The position numbers and the translations under genes are program-made. A stretch of 64,000 nucleotides of DNA, from NCBI GenBank assembly GCA_003140175.1, contig PLJD01000007.1, forward strand, positions 1 through 64,000, given 5' to 3'. The DNA is from Actinomycetota bacterium. Lineage in GTDB: Bacteria > Actinomycetota > Acidimicrobiia > IMCC26256 > PALSA-555. The notes under the pieces are model-generated. The model ran no database searches and was not told where the DNA came from. It saw only the letters and a list, made by a program, of their open reading frames with translations. Of the stretch, positions 43,660 to 52,295 are shown in pieces; the first letter of the stretch is position 1; every line of letters begins with the position of its first letter.

Positions 43660-43701
43660 TGGAGGCGGCGGTGGGAATTGAACCCACGTCCAGGGTTTTG
43701 C
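43660..43701 (-). repeat. attR: 3' part of tRNA-Cys
   Basis: Perfect 42 bp copy of 30541-30582. It begins at the GCA anticodon and ends with the encoded CCA. Confidence 0.9.
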
Positions 43702-43734
43702 AGACCCTTGCCTGGGCCACTCGGCTACGCCGCC
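43660..43734 (-). tRNA. tRNA-Cys (GCA)
   Basis: Cloverleaf fits: acceptor GGCGGCG/CGCCGCC, D stem GCC/GGC, anticodon stem AGGGT/ACCCT with loop CTGCAAA (anticodon GCA), T stem GTGGG/CCCAC with loop TTCAATT, discriminator T and an encoded CCA. 75 nt with CCA. Its 3' part is the integration site of the island and was restored by it. Confidence 0.95.
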
Positions 43735-43801
43735 GTCACGCCACCCGGTCGGGCGGCAGGACCGATGAGGCTATCGCTTCATTGCGAGCGGCTCCCTGCC
43801 G

Positions 43802-44743
43802 ATGATTTCGTCCGTGGAACAACCCATGTCCGTCGAGCTCGTGGGTGTTCGACGCAGCTTCGGACCGGTGGTGGCAGTCGACGAGCTCTCGCTGAGCATC
43901 CCGTCGGGCTCGGTCACCGTGCTGTTGGGACCCAACGGAGCCGGCAAGACCACGGCGGTCCGGCTGGTGACGGGCGCGCTCGGCGCGGATGGGGGGACCG
44001 TGCGGGTATTCGGGCTGGACCCGGGCGGAGCGGACGGCACCGCGGTCCGACGCCGTTGCGGTGTGGTCCCGGCCCGCCCGGCCCTCTACGACCGGCTTAG
44101 CGGCTACGACAACCTGCGCTACGGCGCGGAATTGTTCGAGGTGGAGCCCTCGCTCGTCGACGACCGAATCCACGACGCGGCAACGCGCTTCGGGATCGCC
44201 GACGTCTTGGCGACACGGGTGGGCGGGTACTCGACGGGTATGCGCGCCCGGCTCGCGCTCGCCCGGGCCGTGCTGCACGAGCCGGATCTGTTGTTGCTCG
44301 ATGAGCCGACGGCGGGGCTGGACCCTGAGTCGGCCCGGATCGTGCTCCACCTGATCGACGAGCTCGCGGAGCGGGGCACGGCGGTTCTGATGTGCACGCA
44401 TCTACTCCTCGAGGCCGAAGGCCTCGCCGACCAGATCGTGGTGCTCGACCGGGGCCGCACGCTCGTGTCGGGTTCCCCGGCCCAGCTGACCCGCCGTTAC
44501 TGGCCGGCGGCGCGGGTGGTGCTCGACGCGGACGACCCTGGCGTCCTTGATCGGGCGCGCACCCTGCCGTTCGTCCGTTCGTATCGGCGCAACGGCACGG
44601 CAACCGTGGACCTGAGCGAACCTGGCCGGATTCCGGACCTCGTCGATGCGCTCGTCGCCGCGGGCGCGCGGCTGCGCCGCGTCGAGCCTCAGACGCCAAG
44701 CCTCGAGCAGTTGTACTTCACGATCCGCGAGCAGGGATCGTGA
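43802..44743 (+). CDS. ABC transporter ATP-binding protein
   Basis: 313 residues (Met at 43826 also possible). Walker A LLGPNGAGKTTAV, signature YSTGMRARLALARA, Walker B LLLLDEPTAGLDP, switch His in CTHLLLEAEGL. C-terminal substrate-independent domain. Pairs with the overlapping permease gene as an ABC-2 exporter. Cargo unknown. Confidence 0.93.
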   Translation: MISSVEQPMSVELVGVRRSFGPVVAVDELSLSIPSGSVTVLLGPNGAGKTTAVRLVTGALGADGGTVRVFGLDPGGADGTAVRRRCGVVPARPALYDRLSGYDNLRYGAELFEVEPSLVDDRIHDAATRFGIADVLATRVGGYSTGMRARLALARAVLHEPDLLLLDEPTAGLDPESARIVLHLIDELAERGTAVLMCTHLLLEAEGLADQIVVLDRGRTLVSGSPAQLTRRYWPAARVVLDADDPGVLDRARTLPFVRSYRRNGTATVDLSEPGRIPDLVDALVAAGARLRRVEPQTPSLEQLYFTIREQGS

Positions 44744-45570
44744 GGGGCCGGGCTCGCCGGTCGCGAGCGCTCGTGATTGCCCGCACCGATCTGCGCCAGC
44801 TGCGTCAGGCGCGCGACTTCTGGGTGCCGCTGGCGGTGATCGCCGGCCTGTTCTTCGTGGTGATCCCGGCGGTGCTGCTCACGATCATCACCCATGTGTC
44901 CGACGTGCGTCTGGTCCAGCAGCTGAGCAGCGTCGTCGGCAGCCTGCCCAAGCAGCTCCGGGCGAGCGTCAAGGGTGACGCCGCCCCGGCTCAGGCGTCC
45001 TACGCGCTCGCCGTGTACCTCTTCGCCCCGCTGGCGATCATCGTCCCGCTCACCGTGTCGTCGGCGGTGGGTGCCAACACGGTCATCGGCGAGCGCGAGC
45101 GTGGCAGCGGCGAGTTCCTCGCCCACTCCCCCGCTCGGGAGCGCGACATCTACCTGGGCAAGCTCGTGGCCAGCCTGGTGCCGGGCTACCTCACCGCGGC
45201 CGTCGGGTTCGGCCTCTACTCCCTGGTCGTGAACCTCACCGTGGGCCCCCAGGTCGGCGGCTGGTTCTTCCCGACTCCGAACTGGTGGATCCTGGTCTTG
45301 TGGGTCCTCCCGCCGTTCATCGCCCTGGCGCTGGCGGTCATCCTTGCCATCTCGGCGAAGGTCTCGAGTGCGGCGGCGGCGCAACAGGCGTCGGCGCTCG
45401 TGACCCTGCCCCTGGTGCTGATCGCCTACACGGTGGCGAGCGGGACGCTGTTCCGCACCGAGCTGGCCGCGTTCCTGATCGGCGCGCTGGCGTGGGTCGG
45501 GGCGGGCTTGGCACTCTGGCAGGGTTCGCACGCGGTGCGACGGGAGCGGCTGCTCGGCCTGGGCAGCTGA
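44740..45570 (+). CDS. ABC-2 type transporter permease
   Basis: GTG 44740 overlaps the ATPase stop. 276 residues, six TM segments, with the cytoplasmic GERERGSGEFLAHSPARERDIYLGKL segment between TM2 and TM3 typical of ABC-2/ABC-transport-related permeases (NatB-like). Confidence 0.9.
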   Translation: MRGRARRSRALVIARTDLRQLRQARDFWVPLAVIAGLFFVVIPAVLLTIITHVSDVRLVQQLSSVVGSLPKQLRASVKGDAAPAQASYALAVYLFAPLAIIVPLTVSSAVGANTVIGERERGSGEFLAHSPARERDIYLGKLVASLVPGYLTAAVGFGLYSLVVNLTVGPQVGGWFFPTPNWWILVLWVLPPFIALALAVILAISAKVSSAAAAQQASALVTLPLVLIAYTVASGTLFRTELAAFLIGALAWVGAGLALWQGSHAVRRERLLGLGS

Positions 45571-45608
45571 TCGGCGACCTCCGCCGCCCGCGAGCCGGAG
45601 GGAGGAAC

Positions 45609-46601
45609 GTGGCGCGCGTCGTCGTCTGCGTGGCGATGCTCGGCGCGACGCTCACCGTCGCCGGGCCGGCCGCGGCGGCGACGAGCCCGAGCCGCGAACC
45701 CTTCGCGGTCGCGACCCGCGTCGTGACCTTCGTGGACACCACCCGATCGACGCCCGCGGTGGGGGCGACGCCGGCGAGCCCGCAGCGCCGTCTGGTCACG
45801 CATCTGTGGTATCCGGCGGCGGGAGCTCCGCTCGCCGCGGCGCCACCCAACAGTCCGCCGCTCCAGCGCCACGCGCCGTATCCGCTCATCGTCTTCGCCC
45901 ACGGCGACGCCGGCCATGCCCTCGATTACGACCCGATGCTGCGCCACTGGGCCGCGGCCGGCTACGTCGTCGCCGCGCCCGACTTCCCCGTCTCGAGCCG
46001 CAACGGGACGGCGGGGGTCGCCGACGTGGCGAACCAGCCCGGCGACCTGAAGTTCGTCATCCGCAGCGTGCTGCGCTTCGATCGAGCCAAGCGGGGGCTG
46101 GGCCGGGTGATCGACGCGCGCCGCATCGGGGTGGCAGGCCACTCGCTGGGCGCGGCGACCGTCGTCGCGCTCGTCGAGCGCTCCTGTTGTGCCGACCGAC
46201 GCGTCCGGGGCGCGATCTCGTTCTCGGGGCTCGCGCTCCTTCCCGGCGAGGACTACCCGCGCCCGTCGGTTCCGCTGCTCCTCGTGCACGGCACCGCCGA
46301 CCGGAACGTCCCCTACGCCGCCAGCATCCATCTCTATGCGGCCGTCGGCCCGCCCCGCTATCTCCTGACCCTCCTCGGGCGTGGCCATCAGTCCTGGCCT
46401 CGGGGGACCGGGCCCGTCGACGCCGCGGTGCTGCGCGCCACGCTGGATTTCTGGACGGTCTACCTGCGGGGCGACCACGCGGCGGTCCCCGCCCTCGAGC
46501 ACGACGCCGCAGTGGCGGACCGCACCACCATCCAGGCCGACCCGGCGTCCCCCGGGCGGTCCCACCGCTTCGCCAAGAGCCCCGGGGGGCGGGCCGCGTA
46601 G
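45609..46601 (+). CDS. secreted α/β-hydrolase (platelet-activating-factor acetylhydrolase-like)
   Basis: GTG 45609 after GGAGGGAGG; 330 residues. Signal peptide ARVVVCVAMLGATLTVAGPAAAA, oxyanion strand PLIVFAHGDAG, nucleophile GVAGHSLGAATV, Asp in LLLVHGTADRNVPY and His in GRGHQSW. Full catalytic triad. Probably an extracellular lipid esterase. Same strand as the following CoA genes, 11 bp away. Confidence 0.88.
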   Translation: MARVVVCVAMLGATLTVAGPAAAATSPSREPFAVATRVVTFVDTTRSTPAVGATPASPQRRLVTHLWYPAAGAPLAAAPPNSPPLQRHAPYPLIVFAHGDAGHALDYDPMLRHWAAAGYVVAAPDFPVSSRNGTAGVADVANQPGDLKFVIRSVLRFDRAKRGLGRVIDARRIGVAGHSLGAATVVALVERSCCADRRVRGAISFSGLALLPGEDYPRPSVPLLLVHGTADRNVPYAASIHLYAAVGPPRYLLTLLGRGHQSWPRGTGPVDAAVLRATLDFWTVYLRGDHAAVPALEHDAAVADRTTIQADPASPGRSHRFAKSPGGRAA

Positions 46602-46612
46602 CATCGAGGCCC

Positions 46613-48022
46613 GTGACCCCCGGTGTGCAGCTCCTCGCCGTCGGGGCGGCGGCGCCGAGCTGGCGCCTGGCCGCCACCGAGGTCGGCGCCGCGTGGGGCC
46701 GTCCGGGCGGACGGGGCCAGGCCGCGGTGTGCGCCCCCGACGAGGACACCCTCACGCTGGCCGCCGAGGCGGCCCGCCGGGCGCTGCTCGCCTCGGGCCT
46801 CCAGACCGACATCGTGGACGGGCTCTGGTGGGGCACCAGCCGGCCACCCTTCGCCGAGGGACCGAGCCACGCGGTGCTCGCCAGCGCGGTCGGCCTGTCG
46901 CACCGCTCGGGCGGCGCGCTCTTCGCCGGCTCGTCCCACGCCGGAATCGAGGCGCTGTTCGGCGCCGCCGACGCGGTCGGAGCCGGCACGGTCCGGGTGG
47001 CGCTGGTGGTCGTCTCCGACGCCATCGTGCCCGGGCTCGGGACGAGCTGGGAACCCCGCGCCGGGGCCGGCGCGGCGGCGCTCGTGCTCGTGTCGCACGG
47101 CGGCGCGGCGTCGCTGGGCGCCCGGGTCACCCGCACCCATCCCTACCTCGACCGCTACCGGGGCGACGACGAGACCGCCACCCGGGATCTCTACGACCCG
47201 CGCCTGTTCCGCGAGGAGATCTTCTTGCCCGCGATGCGCGAGCTCGGCGAGCAGCTCGGCACCAACGACATCGACCGGTGGTCGCTCCCCGACCCCGACG
47301 GGCGCCTCGGCGCCGCGCTGGCCCGCCAGCTCGACGCGGGGACACCGGCGTCCGCGTCGGTGTACGCGGCCCTGGGTGACACGGGAGCGGCCGCGGCGCT
47401 GCTCGGCGGGGTGTGCGCCCTCGACGCGGCGGGCACGGTCGGGATCGTCGGCTGGGGCGGCGGACGCGCGACCGGCGTCACCATCACCGCCCGCGAGCCG
47501 GTGCCGGGCGCTGCCGCGGTGGCCGACGTGCTCAAGGGTGGTCGACCCGCGACGTACGCCGCGGTGCTCCAGGCCCGACGTCAGCTCGTCGCCTCTGGCG
47601 AGACGGTCCCGATGGGCGTACCCCCTCAGAGCGCGCAGTTCGTGCGCGGCGCCGACGAGATGCTCGGCCTGCTCGGGGCCCGCTGCGTCGACTGCGGGAC
47701 GATCAACACGCCCCCGTCGATCCACCCCCACTGCATCAGCTGCGGCAGCGCCAAGTTCGTGCTCGAGCCGCTCGCCCGCCACGGCCGCGTCTACACCTTC
47801 GTCGTGAACCAGACCATGCCGGCCCCGTTCGTCGCACCCTTGCCGCTGGCGGTCATCGACCTCGACGACGGCGCCCGCGTCATGCTCCAGGTCACCGAGC
47901 ACGAAGGGACCCTCGAGATCGGCAGCGAAGTCGAGCTCGTCGTGCGCCGCTACGCGCACGAGCGGGGCGCCCCGGTCTACGGCTACAAGGCGCGCCCCTA
48001 CGCGATCCGGGAGGACCAATGA
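46613..48022 (+). CDS. HMG-CoA-synthase/KAS-like domain fused to DUF35
   Basis: GTG 46613 (MTPGVQLLAVGAAAPSWRL); 469 residues. Residues about 1-310 are thiolase-superfamily (initiating-synthase fold: AAEAARRALLASGL, GGALFAGSSHAGIEAL, GTVGIVGWGGGRATG); residues about 340-469 are DUF35 with CVDCG...CISCG and an OB barrel. The nucleophile position reads AGSSHAG, with no Cys, so the N-terminal half may be structural or lyase-like. Its stop overlaps the true thiolase gene as ATGA, suggesting a complex. Confidence 0.86.
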   Translation: MTPGVQLLAVGAAAPSWRLAATEVGAAWGRPGGRGQAAVCAPDEDTLTLAAEAARRALLASGLQTDIVDGLWWGTSRPPFAEGPSHAVLASAVGLSHRSGGALFAGSSHAGIEALFGAADAVGAGTVRVALVVVSDAIVPGLGTSWEPRAGAGAAALVLVSHGGAASLGARVTRTHPYLDRYRGDDETATRDLYDPRLFREEIFLPAMRELGEQLGTNDIDRWSLPDPDGRLGAALARQLDAGTPASASVYAALGDTGAAAALLGGVCALDAAGTVGIVGWGGGRATGVTITAREPVPGAAAVADVLKGGRPATYAAVLQARRQLVASGETVPMGVPPQSAQFVRGADEMLGLLGARCVDCGTINTPPSIHPHCISCGSAKFVLEPLARHGRVYTFVVNQTMPAPFVAPLPLAVIDLDDGARVMLQVTEHEGTLEIGSEVELVVRRYAHERGAPVYGYKARPYAIREDQ

Positions 48023-49197
48023 GCTGGAACCGGGTCGCGGTGGTCGGTGCGGGGCTCATCAAGTTTGGGGAGCTCTTCGACCAGAGCTACGAGCAGATGG
48101 CCGCCGGCGCGTTCGCCGCCGCGGTCGACTCGGTCGATCACGGCTTCGAGCCCTCGCAGGTTGAGGCGGCGTTCGTCGCCACCCAGCGGGGCACGCTCTG
48201 GGGCCAAGAAGGCATCGGTGGGAACACGGTGCCGTCGGCGATCGGACTGGCCGGGATTCCGTGCACGCGGATCGAGAACGCGTGCCCGTCGGGGTCGGAT
48301 GCATTCCGCGTCGGCGCGATGGCCGTCGCGAGCGGCGTCCATGACGTCGTCCTCGTCATCGGCGTCGAGAAGATGCGCGACAAATCGGCCGAGGAGGGTC
48401 TCCTCGCCCGCGCCGCGGCGGGCCACCCGATCTTCACCCGTGGTGAGACCGCGCCGGTGCTGTTCGCACCGTTCGCGACGCGTCACATGCACGAGTTCGG
48501 CACCACGCGCGAGATGCTGGCGTCGGTGGCGGTGAAGAACCACTACAACGGCGCCCGCGACCCGTACGCGCACTTCCAGAGCGAGATCACGGTCGAGGAC
48601 GTCCTGGCGTCGCCGTCGGTCTGCTCCCCCCTCCATCTCCTCGACTGCTGCCCGCAGACCGACGGGGCGGCAGCCACGCTGCTCGTGCGAGCCGACATCG
48701 CCGAACGCTTCACCGACCATCCCGTGTACGTAGCCGGCTTCGGTGTCGCCACCGACCATCCGTACCTGCACGAGAAGTCCAGCTTCGTGGGCCTCAAGGC
48801 GACCCAGCTCGCCGCCGAGCGCGCGTACGCGATGGCCGATGTCAGCCCGGCTGACATCGACTGCGCCGAGGTACACGACTGCTTCACGATCACCGAGATC
48901 CTCGACATCGAGGACCTCGGCTTCGTCGACAAAGGCAAGGGCGGCGTCGCCTCCCTGGACGGGGAGACGTCGCTCACCGGGCGGATCCCGATCAACACCT
49001 CGGGTGGGCTCCTCGCCAAAGGGCACCCGATCGGCGCCACCGGCGTCGCCCAGCTCACCGAGTGCTGGTGGCAGCTGCGGGGCGAAGCCGGCGACCGGCA
49101 GGTGGAACTCCGCCACGGCAACGCCCTCCAGCACAACGTGGGTGGGCGGGGCTCGGGCGTCTCGGTGATCAACATCTTGACGACGAACCAACCGTGA
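48019..49197 (+). CDS. SCP-x-type thiolase with catalytic Cys
   Basis: 392 residues. Nucleophile ENACPSGSDAFRVGAMAV, HEFGTTREMLASVAVKNH, AEVHDCFTITEILDIEDLGF and NTSGGLLAKGHPIGATGVAQL. Both Cys and His sites are present, so it is a competent 3-ketoacyl-CoA thiolase, in contrast to the two Cys-less relatives in this window. Overlaps the crotonase start as GTGA. Confidence 0.92.
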   Translation: MSWNRVAVVGAGLIKFGELFDQSYEQMAAGAFAAAVDSVDHGFEPSQVEAAFVATQRGTLWGQEGIGGNTVPSAIGLAGIPCTRIENACPSGSDAFRVGAMAVASGVHDVVLVIGVEKMRDKSAEEGLLARAAAGHPIFTRGETAPVLFAPFATRHMHEFGTTREMLASVAVKNHYNGARDPYAHFQSEITVEDVLASPSVCSPLHLLDCCPQTDGAAATLLVRADIAERFTDHPVYVAGFGVATDHPYLHEKSSFVGLKATQLAAERAYAMADVSPADIDCAEVHDCFTITEILDIEDLGFVDKGKGGVASLDGETSLTGRIPINTSGGLLAKGHPIGATGVAQLTECWWQLRGEAGDRQVELRHGNALQHNVGGRGSGVSVINILTTNQP

Positions 49198-49988
49198 TCC
49201 GCTACGACGTGGGAGACGACCACGTCGCACGGCTCACCCTGGACCGTCCTGAGGCCAAGAACGCGCTCACGATCGAGATGCGCGACGAGATCGTGGCCCG
49301 CGTCCAGGCGGCACGCGCCGACGCCGCGGTGCGGGCCTTGCTCATCACCGGCGCCGGTGACGCCTTCTGCGCCGGGATGGATCTCAGCGCCTCGACGATG
49401 TCGAAAGCCGCCGAGCCCGGCTTCGAGACCCGCAGCACCGCCGAGGCGCTGCGCGTCGGAGTGCAGCGCTTCATTCAGGAGCTCTGGGAGCTCGACAAGC
49501 CGACCGTCGCCGCGGTCAACGGCGCCGCGGTCGGACCCGGCGCGCACCTGGCCCTGGCCTGCGACTTCGTCCTCGTGCACGACGACACCCGGTTCCTCTG
49601 GACCTTCGCCCGCTGGGGCCTCGTCGTCGACGCCGGCGGGGCCTACCTACTCCCCCGCCTCGTGGGCCTGCCTCGAGCGAAAGCGATGGTGATGCTCGGC
49701 GACGGCGCCCGCGGCGCGGAAGCCGTCGACCTCGGCCTCGCCTACCGCTGCGTGGCGAAAGACGAGCTCGGCGCGGTCGCGACCGACCTCGCGGCGCGCC
49801 TCGCCGCCGGTCCGACGCGCTCGCTCGGCCTCTCCAAACGGCTGCTCAACATGAGCTTCGAGACGTCCTTGGAGCGTTCCCTCGAGCTCGAAGGCGCCTA
49901 CCAGTCACTCGCCGCCACCTCCACCGACCTCGTCGAGGGCATGGCCGCCTTCCGGGACCGCCGCGACCCCAACTACACCGGCCGCTGA
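49194..49988 (+). CDS. enoyl-CoA hydratase/isomerase (crotonase) family
   Basis: GTG 49194; 264 residues. GAGDAFCAGMDLSAS and NGAAVGPGAHLALACDF form the oxyanion hole; TFARWGLVVDAGGAYLLPRLVG holds an Asp where one catalytic Glu is usual. C-terminal helices FETSLERSLELEGAYQSLAATS. Operon with the thiolase. Confidence 0.92.
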   Translation: MIRYDVGDDHVARLTLDRPEAKNALTIEMRDEIVARVQAARADAAVRALLITGAGDAFCAGMDLSASTMSKAAEPGFETRSTAEALRVGVQRFIQELWELDKPTVAAVNGAAVGPGAHLALACDFVLVHDDTRFLWTFARWGLVVDAGGAYLLPRLVGLPRAKAMVMLGDGARGAEAVDLGLAYRCVAKDELGAVATDLAARLAAGPTRSLGLSKRLLNMSFETSLERSLELEGAYQSLAATSTDLVEGMAAFRDRRDPNYTGR

Positions 49989-50034
49989 CGGCGCGGCCGA
50001 GGACCACCCAGCCGGTGCCGCGGCGGGGTTCCAG

Positions 50035-50058
50035 TAGGATCCCTGACGCCCACGTCAG
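50035..50058 (+). promoter_or_regulatory. -10 element plus palindromic operator TGAC-N6-GTCA before the SDR/ACAD operon
   Basis: TAGGAT (50035-50040), then 3 bp, then TGACGCCCACGTCA (50044-50057; extended arms CTGACG/CGTCAG). The operator would cover the transcription start. Matches the layout at 55693-55717. Confidence 0.6.
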
Positions 50059-50187
50059 AGAGCCCGGGACGCGCCAGCGACCGGAGCCGACCTGGTGCGC
50101 TCCGAGCGGAGCGTGACGTCACCGACTGGCGGCGACAGGGCCGCGATCGCGCGCAGCGACGCGCCGAGGCGAGCAGGAGAGCCAAGC

Positions 50188-51105
50188 ATGGGAGTGTTCG
50201 ACGGGAAGGTTGCGGTCGTCACCGGCGCCGGCCGGGGCATCGGCCGAGCCGAGGCGCGCCTGCTCGCCGCGGAGGGCGCCGCGGTCGTCGTGAACGACCT
50301 CGGCGGGGAACGTTCCGGGGAGGGTGCGGACCAGCGGCCAGCCCAGCAGGTGGTCGACGAGATCACCGCCGACGGCGGTCGGGCGTCCGCGAACTACGAC
50401 GACATCTCGAGCTGGGACGGCGGTGCCGCGTTCGTGCAGCAGGCCGTCGACGAGTTCGGGCGTCTCGACGTCCTCATCAACAACGCCGGGATCCTGCGCG
50501 ACAAGATGAGCTTCAACATGACCGAGGAGGAATGGGACGCAGTCATCCGCGTCCACCTCAAAGGTCACTTCGTCCCCGCCCGACACGCCGCCGCCCACTG
50601 GCGGGCGGTGAGCAAGGAGACCGGCCAGCCGGTCGGCGGCACCATCGTGAACACCGCCTCCGAATCGGGCCTGTACGGCAATGCGGGACAGCTGAACTAT
50701 GCGGCGGCGAAGGCCGGGATCGCGTCGATGACGATCGTGCTCGCCCGCGAGCTGGACCGGATCGGTGTGCGGGTCAACGCCATCGCTCCGGTGGCGAGGA
50801 CCCGTCTCACCGAGGACCTCGCTGGCGGCGCGATGGAGGCCAAGGACGGCGGCTTCGACGCCTTCGCACCCGAGAACGCCGCCGCGGGTGCGGTGTGGCT
50901 CGCCTCGCCGCTGGCGGACGGCATTACCGGCCAGGTGCTGAAGATCCAGGGCGGCGTCGCGCAGATCATGGGGGGCTGGCGGCCGGTCACCGAGGTCACC
51001 GACGACCAGCCCTGGTCGGTCGCGACCCTGGCGGAACGCCGCGACGCGCTCTTCGCCCGCTCCGATCCGGGCGTGCCCCCGTTCTTCCCGCCGGTGGAGG
51101 CTTGA
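50188..51105 (+). CDS. SDR of the MFE-2/17β-HSD4-like group
   Basis: ATG 50188 with AGGAGA upstream; 305 residues. [59 protein letters not shown], catalytic Ser in NTASESG and NYAAAK. Paralogue of the island SDR at 37511, including the ILRD(K/R)M...TEEEWD segment. A (3R)-hydroxyacyl-CoA dehydrogenase role is likely. Confidence 0.93.
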   Translation: MGVFDGKVAVVTGAGRGIGRAEARLLAAEGAAVVVNDLGGERSGEGADQRPAQQVVDEITADGGRASANYDDISSWDGGAAFVQQAVDEFGRLDVLINNAGILRDKMSFNMTEEEWDAVIRVHLKGHFVPARHAAAHWRAVSKETGQPVGGTIVNTASESGLYGNAGQLNYAAAKAGIASMTIVLARELDRIGVRVNAIAPVARTRLTEDLAGGAMEAKDGGFDAFAPENAAAGAVWLASPLADGITGQVLKIQGGVAQIMGGWRPVTEVTDDQPWSVATLAERRDALFARSDPGVPPFFPPVEA

Positions 51106-51108
51106 GGG

Positions 51109-52290
51109 GTGCAGCTCTCGTTCGGGCCCGAGGTCGAGGACTTCCGGGTCGAGCTGGTCGCGTTCCTCGACGAGCACGTGCCCGTCGAGGCGCGGACCGG
51201 CTTCGACATGATGGACAGCGGCGCCGAGGACCGAACCGAGGTCATCCCCGAATGGGCGCGACGCTGGCAGGCCACCCTCTTCGACCACGGCTGGATGATC
51301 CCCGGCTACCCGGCCGCGCTCGGCGGGCGAGACGCGACCCCGATTCAGACCCTCGCGTATCTCGAGGAGATGGCCCGGCGTCGTGTGCCCCGGTCGTTGC
51401 ACTTCCCCGGGTACGCGATCGTGGCGCCGAGCCTCCTCGAGTTCGGCAACGCTGAGCAGCAGGCGCTCATCCCCGCCGCGATCCGAGGCGACACGATCTG
51501 GTGCATCGGGATGAGCGAGCCGGACGCCGGCTCGGACCTGGCCGGCCTCTCGACGCGCGCGGAGCTCGACGGAGACCGCTTCGTCGTGAACGGTCAGAAG
51601 GTCTGGACCAGCTACGCCACCGTCGCCCAGAAATGTTTCGTGTACGTGCGCACCGACCCGACCGCACCCAAGCACAAGGGCATCAGCCTGCTCATCGTGG
51701 ACATGGACACGCCCGGGATCGAGATCCGGCCCCTGCGCCATCTCAGCGGCGCGGCGAACTTCGCCGAGGTGTTCTTCACCGACGTCGAGGTCCCGGCCGC
51801 CAACCTGGTGGGGGCCCAAAACGACGGCTGGCGGATCACCCAGGGGTCCCTCGCCCACGAGCGAGCCGGACTCTGGGTCGAGGGCGTGTCGCGGCTCGAG
51901 TCGACGGTGCAGTCCCTCGTCGACCTGGTCCAGCGTCGGGGCCTCACCGCCGACGCGGGGGTTCGGCGGCGCGTCGCCGCGTTCTACGAGCAGGCGGCGT
52001 CGCTGCGCGCGCTGGGCTACAAGGGGTTCGCCAGCTTCGCGCAGGGCTCGTCCGCACCCGAGCACTCGTACATGAGGCTGGCGACCGCGGAGCTCGGCAA
52101 GGCGACCTACGAGCTCGGGATGGAGCTCCAAGGCGCCGACGCGGCCACCCGCGACTCGGAGCGGGGCGAGGAGAACGGTCGGTGGGTCAACATGTTCTTC
52201 ATGAGCTTCGCCAACACCATCGCCGGGGGCACCAGCGAGATTCAGCGCAACATCATCGCCCAGCGGGTCCTGGGCCTCCCCCGCGCGTAA
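51109..52290 (+). CDS. acyl-CoA dehydrogenase, larger subunit
   Basis: GTG 51109, 3 bp after the SDR stop; 393 residues. [56 protein letters not shown] and C-terminal NTIAGGTSEIQRNIIAQRVLGLPRA. In sterol-degrading actinobacteria adjacent unlike dehydrogenase genes encode α2β2 enzymes for bulky CoA esters; the following gene fits the second subunit. Confidence 0.93.
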   Translation: MQLSFGPEVEDFRVELVAFLDEHVPVEARTGFDMMDSGAEDRTEVIPEWARRWQATLFDHGWMIPGYPAALGGRDATPIQTLAYLEEMARRRVPRSLHFPGYAIVAPSLLEFGNAEQQALIPAAIRGDTIWCIGMSEPDAGSDLAGLSTRAELDGDRFVVNGQKVWTSYATVAQKCFVYVRTDPTAPKHKGISLLIVDMDTPGIEIRPLRHLSGAANFAEVFFTDVEVPAANLVGAQNDGWRITQGSLAHERAGLWVEGVSRLESTVQSLVDLVQRRGLTADAGVRRRVAAFYEQAASLRALGYKGFASFAQGSSAPEHSYMRLATAELGKATYELGMELQGADAATRDSERGEENGRWVNMFFMSFANTIAGGTSEIQRNIIAQRVLGLPRA

Positions 52291-52295
52291 CGGCC

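Larger units (their letters stand above)
30541..43701. mobile_element. tRNA-Cys-integrated genomic island (about 13.2 kb)
   Basis: Bounded by 42 bp perfect direct repeats. The right copy is the 3' part of an intact tRNA-Cys gene starting exactly at its anticodon; the left copy is an orphan. A tyrosine-recombinase N-terminus lies 170 bp inside the right end and an excisionase-like relic just inside the left end. Cargo: serine hydrolase, dienelactone-hydrolase-like gene, eight-gene acyl-CoA operon, IS relic, small conserved ORF, diguanylate cyclase. The integrase lacks its catalytic domain, so the island appears fixed. Confidence 0.85.

Noticed and set aside
50119-52131. 670-aa minus-strand ORF
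   Set aside because: Shadow of the SDR and acyl-CoA dehydrogenase genes, no family resemblance.
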